Assembly (NCBI RefSeq): GCF_014762705.1
Contig: NZ_JABURL010000097.1
Coordinates: 22,447 to 86,446 of the forward strand
Origin: Cyclobacterium sp.
GTDB lineage: Bacteria; Bacteroidota; Bacteroidia; Cytophagales; Cyclobacteriaceae
DNA length: 64,000 nucleotides
Direction: 5' to 3'
Shown: positions 47,826-55,155 of the stretch, in pieces
How positions within the stretch are numbered: the first letter of the stretch is position 1
Layout: each line of letters begins with the position of its first letter
The notes under the pieces: generated by a model
What the model saw: only the letters and a program-made list of their open reading frames with translations
Told to the model about the DNA's origin: nothing
Database searches by the model: none
Program-made: the position numbers and the translations under genes

Positions 47826-47858
47826 AGACCTGTCAGGTTTTGGAAACCTGACAGGTCT
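47826..47858. repeat. REP-like palindrome at the 3' side of RAYT 2
   Basis: Perfect 15-bp arms AGACCTGTCAGGTTT / AAACCTGACAGGTCT with loop TGG. It is 33 nt long and identical, base for base, to the palindrome inside RAYT 2 at 48,247-48,279. It lies 18 bp beyond the RAYT 2 stop codon, and could also end transcription of the UPF0158 gene. Confidence 0.93.
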
Positions 47859-47876
47859 CTAAGTTAAATTATGGTT

Positions 47877-48461
47877 TTATTCCAAATCCTTATTTATCAA
47901 CCATTCCTTTTTTATTTCCATCAGATTTTCTACCTGCGCCAAGTCATCGAAGAAGTTTAGGAAATATTCCCTGTTCAGCTTGGATGGCTGTCCGGAATTC
48001 TGGTATTCATGCCAACTAGTCCATTTCCAGTCGGGATGATTTTTAACGAAGCCATGTATGACAGGATTTAAATGAATGTAAAGAAAAGTTTCCTGCCATT
48101 GTTGTTCGGAGAGAATGGGTGTTCTTTTGAACGCCCGTACAAATAGATTACCTTTTCTTTCAAATCTCTTATTGATTGCCTTGGTGTAGGAATTGAAAAA
48201 ATCTGCAAACCCTTTTATCGCTGGATTTTTAGACGGATGCTTGATCAGACCTGTCAGGTTTTGGAAACCTGACAGGTCTTCACGGACACCAACTAGAAAA
48301 TGAAAATGGTTCGGCATCAGGCAATAGGCATAGGTATCTACTACTTTTTCGAGGTATTTATTATACTGTTGTAAGAAAAATCGGTAATTCTCCTTCTCTC
48401 TGAAAAGGTTTTCCGCTCCGTTTGCGTGGTTAAAGATATGGTAGGATTGGCCCGATTCCAT
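47877..48461 (-). CDS. REP-associated tyrosine transposase (RAYT), copy 2
   Basis: 194 residues from the ATG at 48,461, which matches the start of copy 1 (MESGQSYHIFNHANG); a TTG further upstream is unlikely. HUH motif NHFHFLVGV (His52, His54), likely catalytic Tyr92 (FFNSYTKAINK), and PILSEQQWQETFLYIHLNP as in copy 1. The segment between the two motifs contains a 33-nt palindrome read in frame as residues 61-72; it is unrelated in sequence to the insert of copy 1. Outside this window of the protein the two copies align closely, so they are paralogues that have swapped or acquired different hairpins. Confidence 0.93.
   Translation of the reverse strand: MESGQSYHIFNHANGAENLFREKENYRFFLQQYNKYLEKVVDTYAYCLMPNHFHFLVGVREDLSGFQNLTGLIKHPSKNPAIKGFADFFNSYTKAINKRFERKGNLFVRAFKRTPILSEQQWQETFLYIHLNPVIHGFVKNHPDWKWTSWHEYQNSGQPSKLNREYFLNFFDDLAQVENLMEIKKEWLINKDLE
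48247..48279. repeat. REP-like palindrome inside RAYT 2 coding sequence
   Basis: Arms AGACCTGTCAGGTTT / AAACCTGACAGGTCT with loop TGG, in frame, encoding residues 61-72 (EDLSGFQNLTGL). Identical to the palindrome at 47,826-47,858 next to the gene's 3' end. Confidence 0.95.
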
Positions 48462-48476
48462 TGTTGTTTGCAAATT

Positions 48477-48510
48477 AGCTTTCCCAAAGTTTCAAAACTT
48501 TGGGAAAGCT
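48477..48510. repeat. REP-like palindrome upstream of RAYT 2
   Basis: Perfect 16-bp arms AGCTTTCCCAAAGTTT / AAACTTTGGGAAAGCT with a CA loop, 16 bp before the ATG. In the matching place upstream of RAYT 1 a diverged version is found. Confidence 0.92.
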
Positions 48511-48512
48511 TC

Positions 48513-48629
48513 AACTATTGAAACTACTTTTTTTTGTTAAAATTTAAATATTTAAGAATGAATTTTTGACCAAATCCAATTGAAAAACCATTTTTTTGGC
48601 AATTGTCACTTCAGCATCCTTTTATTTTG
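48513..48629. repeat. Conserved leader of RAYT element, copy 2
   Basis: About 117 bp that align with 47,181-47,296. Homology stops at TTTTATTTTG (48,620-48,629), which probably marks the 5' border of the duplicated element. Confidence 0.75.
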
Positions 48630-48845
48630 TTTCTTCAATATGAGTAATCTCATTTTTAAGAAATTCAACCTTTATCGGAAAAGCGGAATCCTCAAAGCGC
48701 AGGTCTTTCTACTAACTTTGCCAAAGTTCTAAACTTTGGCAAAGTTAATACCTTCCTGATAAGACCGGACAGGTTATGAACTTTTACCTGTTTTAAAAAA
48801 TTCGTAAATTCCGTCCAGAACTCAAACCTATAAACCCAATCCACC
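48630..48845. other. Intergenic region upstream of the GH10 gene
   Basis: About 215 bp between the RAYT 2 element and the GH10 start. It holds one further REP-like palindrome (48,713-48,747); the rest should contain the GH10 promoter, for which I find no clear consensus. Confidence 0.5.
48713..48747. repeat. REP-like palindrome upstream of the GH10 gene
   Basis: Perfect 16-bp arms TAACTTTGCCAAAGTT / AACTTTGGCAAAGTTA, 3-nt loop. It belongs to the same CCAAAGTT-core family as the hairpins at 46,503, 46,887, 47,316 and 48,477, with paired arm changes. Confidence 0.92.
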
Positions 48846-50072
48846 ATGATCCGAATAACTGTCTTTTTCTTTTTGTTCAGCCTGAACCTTACTGCCCAAT
48901 CCATTGATCAGGATATTGAGCAGCACCGAAAAGGTCAACTGATCATCACAGCCGGACCCGGGGCAGAAGTTTCGGTAAAGCAGCTTTCCCATGAATTCTG
49001 GTTTGGAGCGGCCATCGCCAATGGGCTGGGATCGGGAAGCATGAATGCGGAAGACCTACGCCAATATAAATCCCGTTTCCTGGAAAACTTCAATAGCGCC
49101 GTCACTGAAAATGCCCTCAAATGGGCCAATATGGAACCAGAAAAAGGAAAGGTCAACCACCAAACGGTGGAAGGAATCCTGCAATGGACGGAAGAAAACG
49201 ATATTCCCCTGCGGGGACATAATTTATTCTGGGGGATAGACAAGTTTGTACAGCCCTGGGTGAAGGAGCTAAGTGATGCGGAACTGGAAGCCACCATCCG
49301 GGACAGGGCCATTTCCATCGCCCGCCGTTACAAAGGTCGCTTTGTGGAATACGACCTGAACAATGAAATGATTCACGGCAATTATTACGAAGACCGGCTG
49401 GGGCCGGATATTACTGCAAAAATGGTGCAATGGGTATTGGAAGGAGATCCTGATGCCAAACTGTACCTCAACGATTATGATATCCTGACAGGCAACCGCC
49501 TAAGAGATTATATGGCTCAAATCAGGAAGCTGCTGGCGCAAGGCGTGCCCATTGCCGGTATTGGGGTGCAGGGCCACCTGCATGGTAGCACCTTCGACAG
49601 ATTGGCCCTGAAAGTCAGCCTGGACTCACTGGCCCAATTTGGCCTGCCTATCCGGATCACGGAATTCAACATGCCAGGACAGCGGTCCAAGTTTTATAAT
49701 GATTCCAAACTGAACATGAGTCCCGAAGAGGAAGCTCAAAATGCCCGGGAATTGGTGGATTACTACCGCATCTGCTTTGCCCATCCTGCAGTCGAGGGTA
49801 TCCTGATGTGGGGCTTCTGGGAAGGTGCTAACTGGATCCCGGCCTCCTCCCTGTACACCAGGGACTGGCAAGCCAAACCGGCCGCCAAAGCCTATCAGGA
49901 ATTAATTTTCAACACCTGGTGGACTGAAACCGAGGGTACTGCCGATGCTGCTGGCCAATATGCTATCCCTGCTTTTTACGGGGACTACCAGATAACCGTT
50001 GATGGGCAATCAAAAGTAATTTCCCACAGCAAAGCCCAGGGAGAAACAAAGGTGGAATTTCCCCTGCGCTGA
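48846..50072 (+). CDS. GH10-family endo-glycanase (xylanase-like), secreted
   Basis: 408 residues with a signal peptide (cleavage near LTAQ, residue 18). GH10 TIM barrel: FWFGAAIANG, FNSAVTENALKWANMEPEKG, LRGHNLFWG, the acid/base Glu174 in YDLNNEMIHG, GVQGHLHG, and the nucleophile Glu273 in IRITEFNMPG. The acid/base motif reads Asn-Asn-Glu, while most xylanases have Val-Asn-Glu. A small C-terminal beta module of about 50 residues follows the barrel. Characterised GH10 enzymes cleave beta-1,4-xylan, but the sulfatase neighbours suggest a sulfated or unusual glycan here. It converges with a sulfatase gene 4 bp away. Confidence 0.9.
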   Translation: MIRITVFFFLFSLNLTAQSIDQDIEQHRKGQLIITAGPGAEVSVKQLSHEFWFGAAIANGLGSGSMNAEDLRQYKSRFLENFNSAVTENALKWANMEPEKGKVNHQTVEGILQWTEENDIPLRGHNLFWGIDKFVQPWVKELSDAELEATIRDRAISIARRYKGRFVEYDLNNEMIHGNYYEDRLGPDITAKMVQWVLEGDPDAKLYLNDYDILTGNRLRDYMAQIRKLLAQGVPIAGIGVQGHLHGSTFDRLALKVSLDSLAQFGLPIRITEFNMPGQRSKFYNDSKLNMSPEEEAQNARELVDYYRICFAHPAVEGILMWGFWEGANWIPASSLYTRDWQAKPAAKAYQELIFNTWWTETEGTADAAGQYAIPAFYGDYQITVDGQSKVISHSKAQGETKVEFPLR

Positions 50073-50076
50073 TGTA

Positions 50077-51606
50077 TCACTTGTAATCAGCTTCGGTCAG
50101 GCTTTCCAATACCGATTGTTGCCAGCTTCTTAGTTGGTCCTCCATATTTCCCGCTAGTTCAGACTGGGTGTCAATCAAATTCTTTTCTTCGGCAGGATCG
50201 GAGCGGATATCAAACAATTCCCTTTTGGCATCCTCTCCCGTTCCCCCGTGAATCACCAACTTGTATTGGTTGTCCAGCAAAGCCCTTGGGCCAGAAAAAT
50301 CTTCTTCCCGAATATCCGTTTGGTGGAAGTTTTTAAAATTTCTGGTTGCGATACCTCCCATTAATTTAACCAATGGGGTGGTTCCCTTTTGAAGGTCCGG
50401 ATCGATATAATCTTCCAGTCCTTCACCGCCATTTCTTGGCCGTCCATTCCAGAAGGCAATAGGTGCTGTCCTTTGAGGCATCCTGTTTTCCATCATGGGC
50501 AACAAACTGATACCATCAATGGGCCGGTCAGGCAAATCTGCTCCAATAATATCCAGCAATGTTGGCATTACATCAGAGGAAACGGCATTGGCATCACTTA
50601 CGATGGGTTGTTTGATTTTGGCAGGCCATTCCAAAACTGCCGGAACCCGAATACCTCCCTCATACACATCTCCTTTTTGTCCACGGAAAGGCACAGTGGC
50701 ATTGGCTTCCTGAGGAGTACCATTGTCTCCAAAATACCAAAGTAGGGTATTGCTTCTTTGCCCCTTTTCTTCCAGATAATCTCTTAACTGCCCGATAGAT
50801 CTGTCCATGGCTGTGATTTCCGCAAACCGCTCCTGTAAAACGTCCCGTTGCAGGCGCTCTACCCTGGACCCGGTTTCATTGGAGGTGAGGTTGACCATAC
50901 GGTCTCCAAAATTTTCCGGCAGGTCCTCGTACAAAGCCAGGTCCTCAGGCGTTCCACTGTAGGGTTCATGAGGAGATCCATACCAGATCACCACAAAAAA
51001 CGGTTCATTTTTCTCCATGGCCTTGTCCATGAATTTTTTGGCTTCACGAACCAGTATTTCAGAACTTTCCCCCTCAAAAATCACAGGCTCAGCTCCATTG
51101 TTGGAAAGGGGCGGATCCATTTCAAAAAAATTGTCATGGGAGATGTATTCTTCAAAACCAAGAGCTGCAGGATTGGTAGGTGACCCGGTTTTTACAGGTC
51201 CCAGGTGCCATTTTCCATAGTGTGCCGTGGTATAACCGGCATCCTTCATCAGACTGGCAATGCTGATTTCCTCCGGCCGGATGGAATATCCCGGAGTGAA
51301 TGTACCATATCGGTTGGGGTGTCTGCCGGTAATGATACTTCCACGGGTAGGTGAGCAAACCGGGGAAGCGGAATAAAAGCGGTTCATTCTCAGGCCAACA
51401 GCAGCCATCTCATCCAGAACGGGTGTCTGCAGGTAAGGGTGACCATTATAGCCCGTCTCATCCCAGCCATGATCATCCCCCAAAAGCAGGACCACATTGG
51501 GCAAGGCAGGATTGGTTTGATCCTGGTTCTCCTGCTGGCAGGAAATCACCACTGGAAAGAGCAAAATAAAAAATAAATAGAGCAGGTTTTGGGTGATTTT
51601 TTTCAT
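50077..51606 (-). CDS. Sulfatase (S1 type), lipoprotein
   Basis: 509 residues with a lipoprotein signal (VVISC, Cys23). Asp44-Asp45 (LLGDDHGWDETGYNGHPYL) and the formylglycine motif CSPTR (Cys84) with GRHPNRYG are intact. YGKWHLGPVKTGSPTNP, WYGSPHEPYSG and GDNGTPQEANATVPFRGQKG complete the sulfatase order. It is anchored in a membrane and removes sulfate from glycan fragments. It is the last of three sulfatase genes downstream of the SusC/D-FecR-sigma unit. Confidence 0.94.
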   Translation of the reverse strand: MKKITQNLLYLFFILLFPVVISCQQENQDQTNPALPNVVLLLGDDHGWDETGYNGHPYLQTPVLDEMAAVGLRMNRFYSASPVCSPTRGSIITGRHPNRYGTFTPGYSIRPEEISIASLMKDAGYTTAHYGKWHLGPVKTGSPTNPAALGFEEYISHDNFFEMDPPLSNNGAEPVIFEGESSEILVREAKKFMDKAMEKNEPFFVVIWYGSPHEPYSGTPEDLALYEDLPENFGDRMVNLTSNETGSRVERLQRDVLQERFAEITAMDRSIGQLRDYLEEKGQRSNTLLWYFGDNGTPQEANATVPFRGQKGDVYEGGIRVPAVLEWPAKIKQPIVSDANAVSSDVMPTLLDIIGADLPDRPIDGISLLPMMENRMPQRTAPIAFWNGRPRNGGEGLEDYIDPDLQKGTTPLVKLMGGIATRNFKNFHQTDIREEDFSGPRALLDNQYKLVIHGGTGEDAKRELFDIRSDPAEEKNLIDTQSELAGNMEDQLRSWQQSVLESLTEADYK

Positions 51607-51671
51607 GTGTTTTTAATTGTTTGTAAATGGTCACGACTTGTCACGCACCGTTGGCCGGGATGCCGGTCGCT

Positions 51672-51689
51672 TCCCGATAGCCATCGGGA
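51672..51689. repeat. Short REP-like inverted repeat between sulfatase genes
   Basis: TCCCGAT-AGCC-ATCGGGA, 7-bp perfect arms, in the 164-bp gap between two sulfatases. It has no T-run, so a terminator is less likely; I believe such CCCGAT...ATCGGG units recur in genomes of this group, but cannot check. Confidence 0.5.
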
Positions 51690-51770
51690 TGGAAGAATCT
51701 TTGAGGGTTAAAGTAATCATTGCCCAGCCTGTTTAATAATTATTTTTATCCTGTCGATTGCATCAAATGG

Positions 51771-53198
51771 TTATTTAATCTGGGGTTGAAAATTAAGTTT
51801 CTTTTCTTCTCTTTCCAAATAGCTATTGATCTCCGCTTCGATCAACCGATGGGGTTCTTCCATTTTCCGCACCAAAGCGGGATGTGATTCGGCCAGATCA
51901 ACCTTTTCTGCCGGATCTTCACGGAGATTAAACAACATCCATGGATCTTCAGGCTTCTCCCTTAAAATTTTATAATCTCCCCAAATAAGAGCTGCATGAG
52001 ATTGGTATTTAAAAAAAAGGGAGGCATGGGGAGAATGAACCGTTTCTCCTGTTAGGACCGGAAGGGGGTTTTTGCCATCAATAAACCTATCCTGTGGCAA
52101 TTCCGCTCCTGCCAGATTTGCCACAGCTACAAACAGATCCGGTGACCAAAGCCGGGTGCTTATGGTGGAATTGGCCTTGATTTTACCGGGCCACCTGGCT
52201 ATGGCTGGCACATGAATGCCTCCCTCCCATAGGGTAACGCCGGCCCCATTAAAGGGGGCGTTGGACTGAATATCCAGATAGGGATAAAAAGCGCCATTGT
52301 CTGAATAGAAAAAAACAAATGTATTATTGGCAATGCCCAATTCATCCAAACTCTCCATTAACCTGCCGATGGCCCTATCAATGGCAGTAACTACAGCATT
52401 GAATCTCTTTTTGGGGTCTTTTTCATCCGGGCTCAGACCATAGGCATCAAAGGCATAATCAGGAGCCTTCCAAATATTTGGCTCACCTGGATCAATGTTC
52501 CTGTCTCCCGGATGATGGGGCGCATCAAAGGGAAGATAAACCATCCAGGGAATCTCTTTGGAAGATTTCTCCCGGATATAGCCAATGGCCGCATCGGCAA
52601 ATAAATCCGTACTGTATTCCCCATGCCGGTTGATGGCCGTGGTATTGTGGTACAAATCCTTTCTGCCTGCATATACATGCGTGAAATGATCGGCATTTCC
52701 TGAAGCAATCCCCAGAAATTCATCAAAGCCCCTTTCAGTAGGCCTGGACCCAGGTGCAAAACCAATATTCCATTTTCCAAATGCTGCTGTAGCATATCCA
52801 TGAGGGCTTTTTTTCACCACCTGTGGTAAAATGATTTCCGAGTGTGGGAGGCCTATCCCATAATTGCCTTCCAGACCTACCAGTTGTTCATGCAGTTTGT
52901 TGCGCTGTGGAATCCTTCCGGTTAACAAGGCTGCACGTGAGGCGGTACAAGTGGGAGAAGCCGTGTAGAAATTCTTCAAACTGGCACCCTGTTCGGCCAA
53001 CTTATCGAGGTTTGGCGTAAGTATGGGAGAGGAATTGTTAAAGGATTTCAAATCACCGTATCCCAAATTATCCACAGTTATGATGAGAATATTCGGGGCT
53101 GGATCTACCACTTCACCACGAAGATTTTCAGGCATTCCACAAATGAAACCGCCTGCCAGCAGGAAAACCAATAGAATTCTATTTATCTGCAATTTCAT
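51771..53198 (-). CDS. Sulfatase (S1 type), secreted
   Basis: 475 residues, signal peptide to about residue 28. The formylglycine motif is CTASR (Cys84), the accepted Cys-x-Ala-x-Arg form, with GRIPQRN after it. The first metal pair reads Asp43-Asn44 (ITVDNLGYGDL) instead of Asp-Asp. FGKWNIGFAPGSRPTERGFDEF, PFDAPHHPGDRN and FFYSDNGAFYPYLDIQ continue the arylsulfatase pattern. It acts on glycan sulfate in the periplasm. The upstream gap of 426 bp separates it from the next sulfatase. Confidence 0.93.
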   Translation of the reverse strand: MKLQINRILLVFLLAGGFICGMPENLRGEVVDPAPNILIITVDNLGYGDLKSFNNSSPILTPNLDKLAEQGASLKNFYTASPTCTASRAALLTGRIPQRNKLHEQLVGLEGNYGIGLPHSEIILPQVVKKSPHGYATAAFGKWNIGFAPGSRPTERGFDEFLGIASGNADHFTHVYAGRKDLYHNTTAINRHGEYSTDLFADAAIGYIREKSSKEIPWMVYLPFDAPHHPGDRNIDPGEPNIWKAPDYAFDAYGLSPDEKDPKKRFNAVVTAIDRAIGRLMESLDELGIANNTFVFFYSDNGAFYPYLDIQSNAPFNGAGVTLWEGGIHVPAIARWPGKIKANSTISTRLWSPDLFVAVANLAGAELPQDRFIDGKNPLPVLTGETVHSPHASLFFKYQSHAALIWGDYKILREKPEDPWMLFNLREDPAEKVDLAESHPALVRKMEEPHRLIEAEINSYLEREEKKLNFQPQIK

Positions 53199-53624
53199 TT
53201 TCTTTCATTTTTTTAGAGATAATAGATACAACCAATTCTGATAAAACCTTATAACCTTAGTTCGACTGAATTTCGTTAAAAAACAGTCATTCAGAGGGTT
53301 TTTAGCGGTGAAAGCCGTGGGAATCTCTGGCCAAACGAGACTGCCACACCCTTTCCCAGCTGCATACCATGACAAAGGGGTCGCAGTGACGATCTTAATT
53401 CGGACTCAGGTTTATAGCTATTATACAATTAGCCGGATTTTGTCACTTCATATCACTATGCTGATTATTGGCTTCGGAAAGTCAATATATTATTTTTGGC
53501 AGTCGGTTTTTTAGAATTAATTTTAAAATAGTCATTTTCCGGCATTATCAGACCCCCTGATAAATACATGAAGTCATCCTATTTATATTACTTAAAATCA
53601 ACACATTAAAGGCTTTCACTTCAT
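53199..53624. other. Intergenic region with a degenerate repeat element
   Basis: 426 bp between two sulfatase genes. The middle (53,286-53,392) looks like a degraded dispersed repeat; the right part (53,400-53,600) is AT-rich and I see nothing else in it. No gene is supported. Confidence 0.5.
53286..53392. repeat. Degenerate MITE-like dispersed repeat
   Basis: The segment begins GTCATTCAGAG and ends GGGGTCGCAGTGACG, imperfect terminal inverted repeats. Between them is GGAATCTCTGGCCAAACGAG with ACTGCCACACCC after it, resembling a non-coding repeat ending in TCGCAATGACG that I believe is common between genes in Bacteroidota. The assignment is from memory of the pattern only. Confidence 0.45.
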
Positions 53625-55079
53625 TCATGAGTTGGTATCCTTTTCTGGAAGATCGTTTTCCCGAAGTTCCTGAAGCTTTTGCCGGAGGATTTCCTGCATC
53701 TCTTCTACCTTGTGTTGATAAGCAGGAAAATGAGCCAGGTTGGTGTATTGTTTGGGATCTATTTCCATATCAAACAATTCCATCCCTTCCTCACCATTCT
53801 CTCCGTACTGGATAAAGGCCCATTTCTCATTTCGTATCAGAAAAGTATGGGTTCCCCTCCAGACATTGACCGAGAAAGCAAAATCTCTGGTTTGATGGGT
53901 TGGATCTTCCAATGTCGGGGCAAAGCTGATTCCCTGGATCTCATCTTCCGGTTCGATGCCCGTTAGTTCGGCTATGGTAGGATACAAATCAATCAATTCG
54001 ACAAAAGAATCAGAAACCTGTGCCTGCATTCCCGGAACTTTGACGATTAATGGTACCCTGGAGGATTCTTCCTTCAAACTGACTTTCATCCAGAAATCAT
54101 GTTCGCCCAGGTGAAAGCCATGGTCTGATGTGAAGATCACAATGGTATTGTCATCCAGCCCTTCTTCCTCCAGGGTTTGCAATATTTTACCTACCTGTGC
54201 ATCCATATAAGTAACCGATGCATAATAGGCTCCAATCGCCTTTTTTTGTTGCTCTTCCGTCATTTTCGCATTCAGCGTGGTGACATAGTTGATACCTTTT
54301 TCCGGAATATCATCCCAATCTCCCAGTACCTTAGGTGGCAATACTACCTGCTCATAAGGGTATCGGTCAAAGTAATTTTCAGGAGCAACGAAAGGCACAT
54401 GAGGCCTCACCAGACCCACAGCCAGAAAGAAAGGCTCATCCTTAAATTTTCGGATCAGTTCAGCTGCCTTTTGTGCTGTTTTTCCATCGGAATGCACCAG
54501 GTCATCTCCATCTGCTTTGACAATGGTCATTACATTGCCTCCCTTCCTGGGCAATAAGCCAAGTGGATTATTTTGTACCAGTTCGGCCTCCCCTTCGGCC
54601 GTCCATTCCGGTCCCTGACTGTTGTACCTTTCGTTCCAGGAAGCTTCGTCATCCGTTCCGTTCGAGCCCTTTTCGATATCACCAGGCACTCCCATATGGA
54701 AGATTTTACTCACACGGGCGGTGTGCCATCCCTTTTCCTTAAAAAGTTGTGGCCACATTTTTTTATCAGGCCCGATATTTTCTCTCCCACTGACGTAACC
54801 AAAAGTCCCGGTGGCATGCGGATAGTAGCCCGACATCATGGAAGCCCTGGAAGGACCGCAGACAGGATACTGACAATAGGCCTGTGTAAACCGGGTACCT
54901 TCACTTGCCAATCGGTCAATATTGGGGGTATAACCGGCACTATTTTCATAGGAAGAAACAGCAGTAGTGGTCAGGTCATCTGAAATGATAAACAAAATAT
55001 TGGGTTTTTCGCCAGACTGGGCGAAGCTGGAGATCCAGCCAATCAACAACAATCCAAGAAGTAATTGCTTTTTGTTCAT
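53625..55079 (-). CDS. Sulfatase of iduronate-2-sulfatase-like type, secreted
   Basis: 484 residues, signal peptide to about residue 21 (WISSFAQ). Asp34-Asp35 (FIISDDLTTTAVSSYEN) and the formylglycine motif CGPSR (Cys74, AYCQYPVCGPSRASMMSG) are intact. KIFHMGVPGDIEKGSNGTDDEASWNERY, GLVRPHVPFVAPENYFDRYP and FTSDHGFHLGEHDFWMK are close to iduronate-2-sulfatase-like members. It probably removes 2-O-type sulfate from a uronic acid or deoxy sugar, but regiochemistry is inferred. A terminator separates it from the SusD gene. Confidence 0.94.
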   Translation of the reverse strand: MNKKQLLLGLLLIGWISSFAQSGEKPNILFIISDDLTTTAVSSYENSAGYTPNIDRLASEGTRFTQAYCQYPVCGPSRASMMSGYYPHATGTFGYVSGRENIGPDKKMWPQLFKEKGWHTARVSKIFHMGVPGDIEKGSNGTDDEASWNERYNSQGPEWTAEGEAELVQNNPLGLLPRKGGNVMTIVKADGDDLVHSDGKTAQKAAELIRKFKDEPFFLAVGLVRPHVPFVAPENYFDRYPYEQVVLPPKVLGDWDDIPEKGINYVTTLNAKMTEEQQKKAIGAYYASVTYMDAQVGKILQTLEEEGLDDNTIVIFTSDHGFHLGEHDFWMKVSLKEESSRVPLIVKVPGMQAQVSDSFVELIDLYPTIAELTGIEPEDEIQGISFAPTLEDPTHQTRDFAFSVNVWRGTHTFLIRNEKWAFIQYGENGEEGMELFDMEIDPKQYTNLAHFPAYQHKVEEMQEILRQKLQELRENDLPEKDTNS

Positions 55080-55114
55080 GGGTTAGTTTTTTAGGAATAA
55101 TGAAGTGCAAAAAA

Positions 55115-55152
55115 GACAAAAAATCCCCCCGAAAAAAACCGGAGGGATTTTT
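55115..55152 (-). terminator. Intrinsic terminator after the second SusC-SusD pair
   Basis: Stem AAAAATCCCCCCG / CGGAGGGATTTTT (12 of 13 pairs) with an A/T-rich loop, directly after the SusD stop at 55,156. On the minus strand it ends in a T-run. T-runs on both sides would allow some action in either direction. Confidence 0.8.
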
Positions 55153-55155
55153 ATA

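Noticed and set aside
47826..47858. Simple rho-independent terminator of the UPF0158 gene
   Set aside because: It lacks a T-run after the stem and an identical copy lies inside RAYT 2, so a REP-like element explains it better, although it may also slow transcription.
46503..48747. CRISPR array
   Set aside because: The repeats are palindromes at irregular spacing, with differing sequences and no spacers of even length, and no cas gene is nearby. They fit REP-type hairpins.
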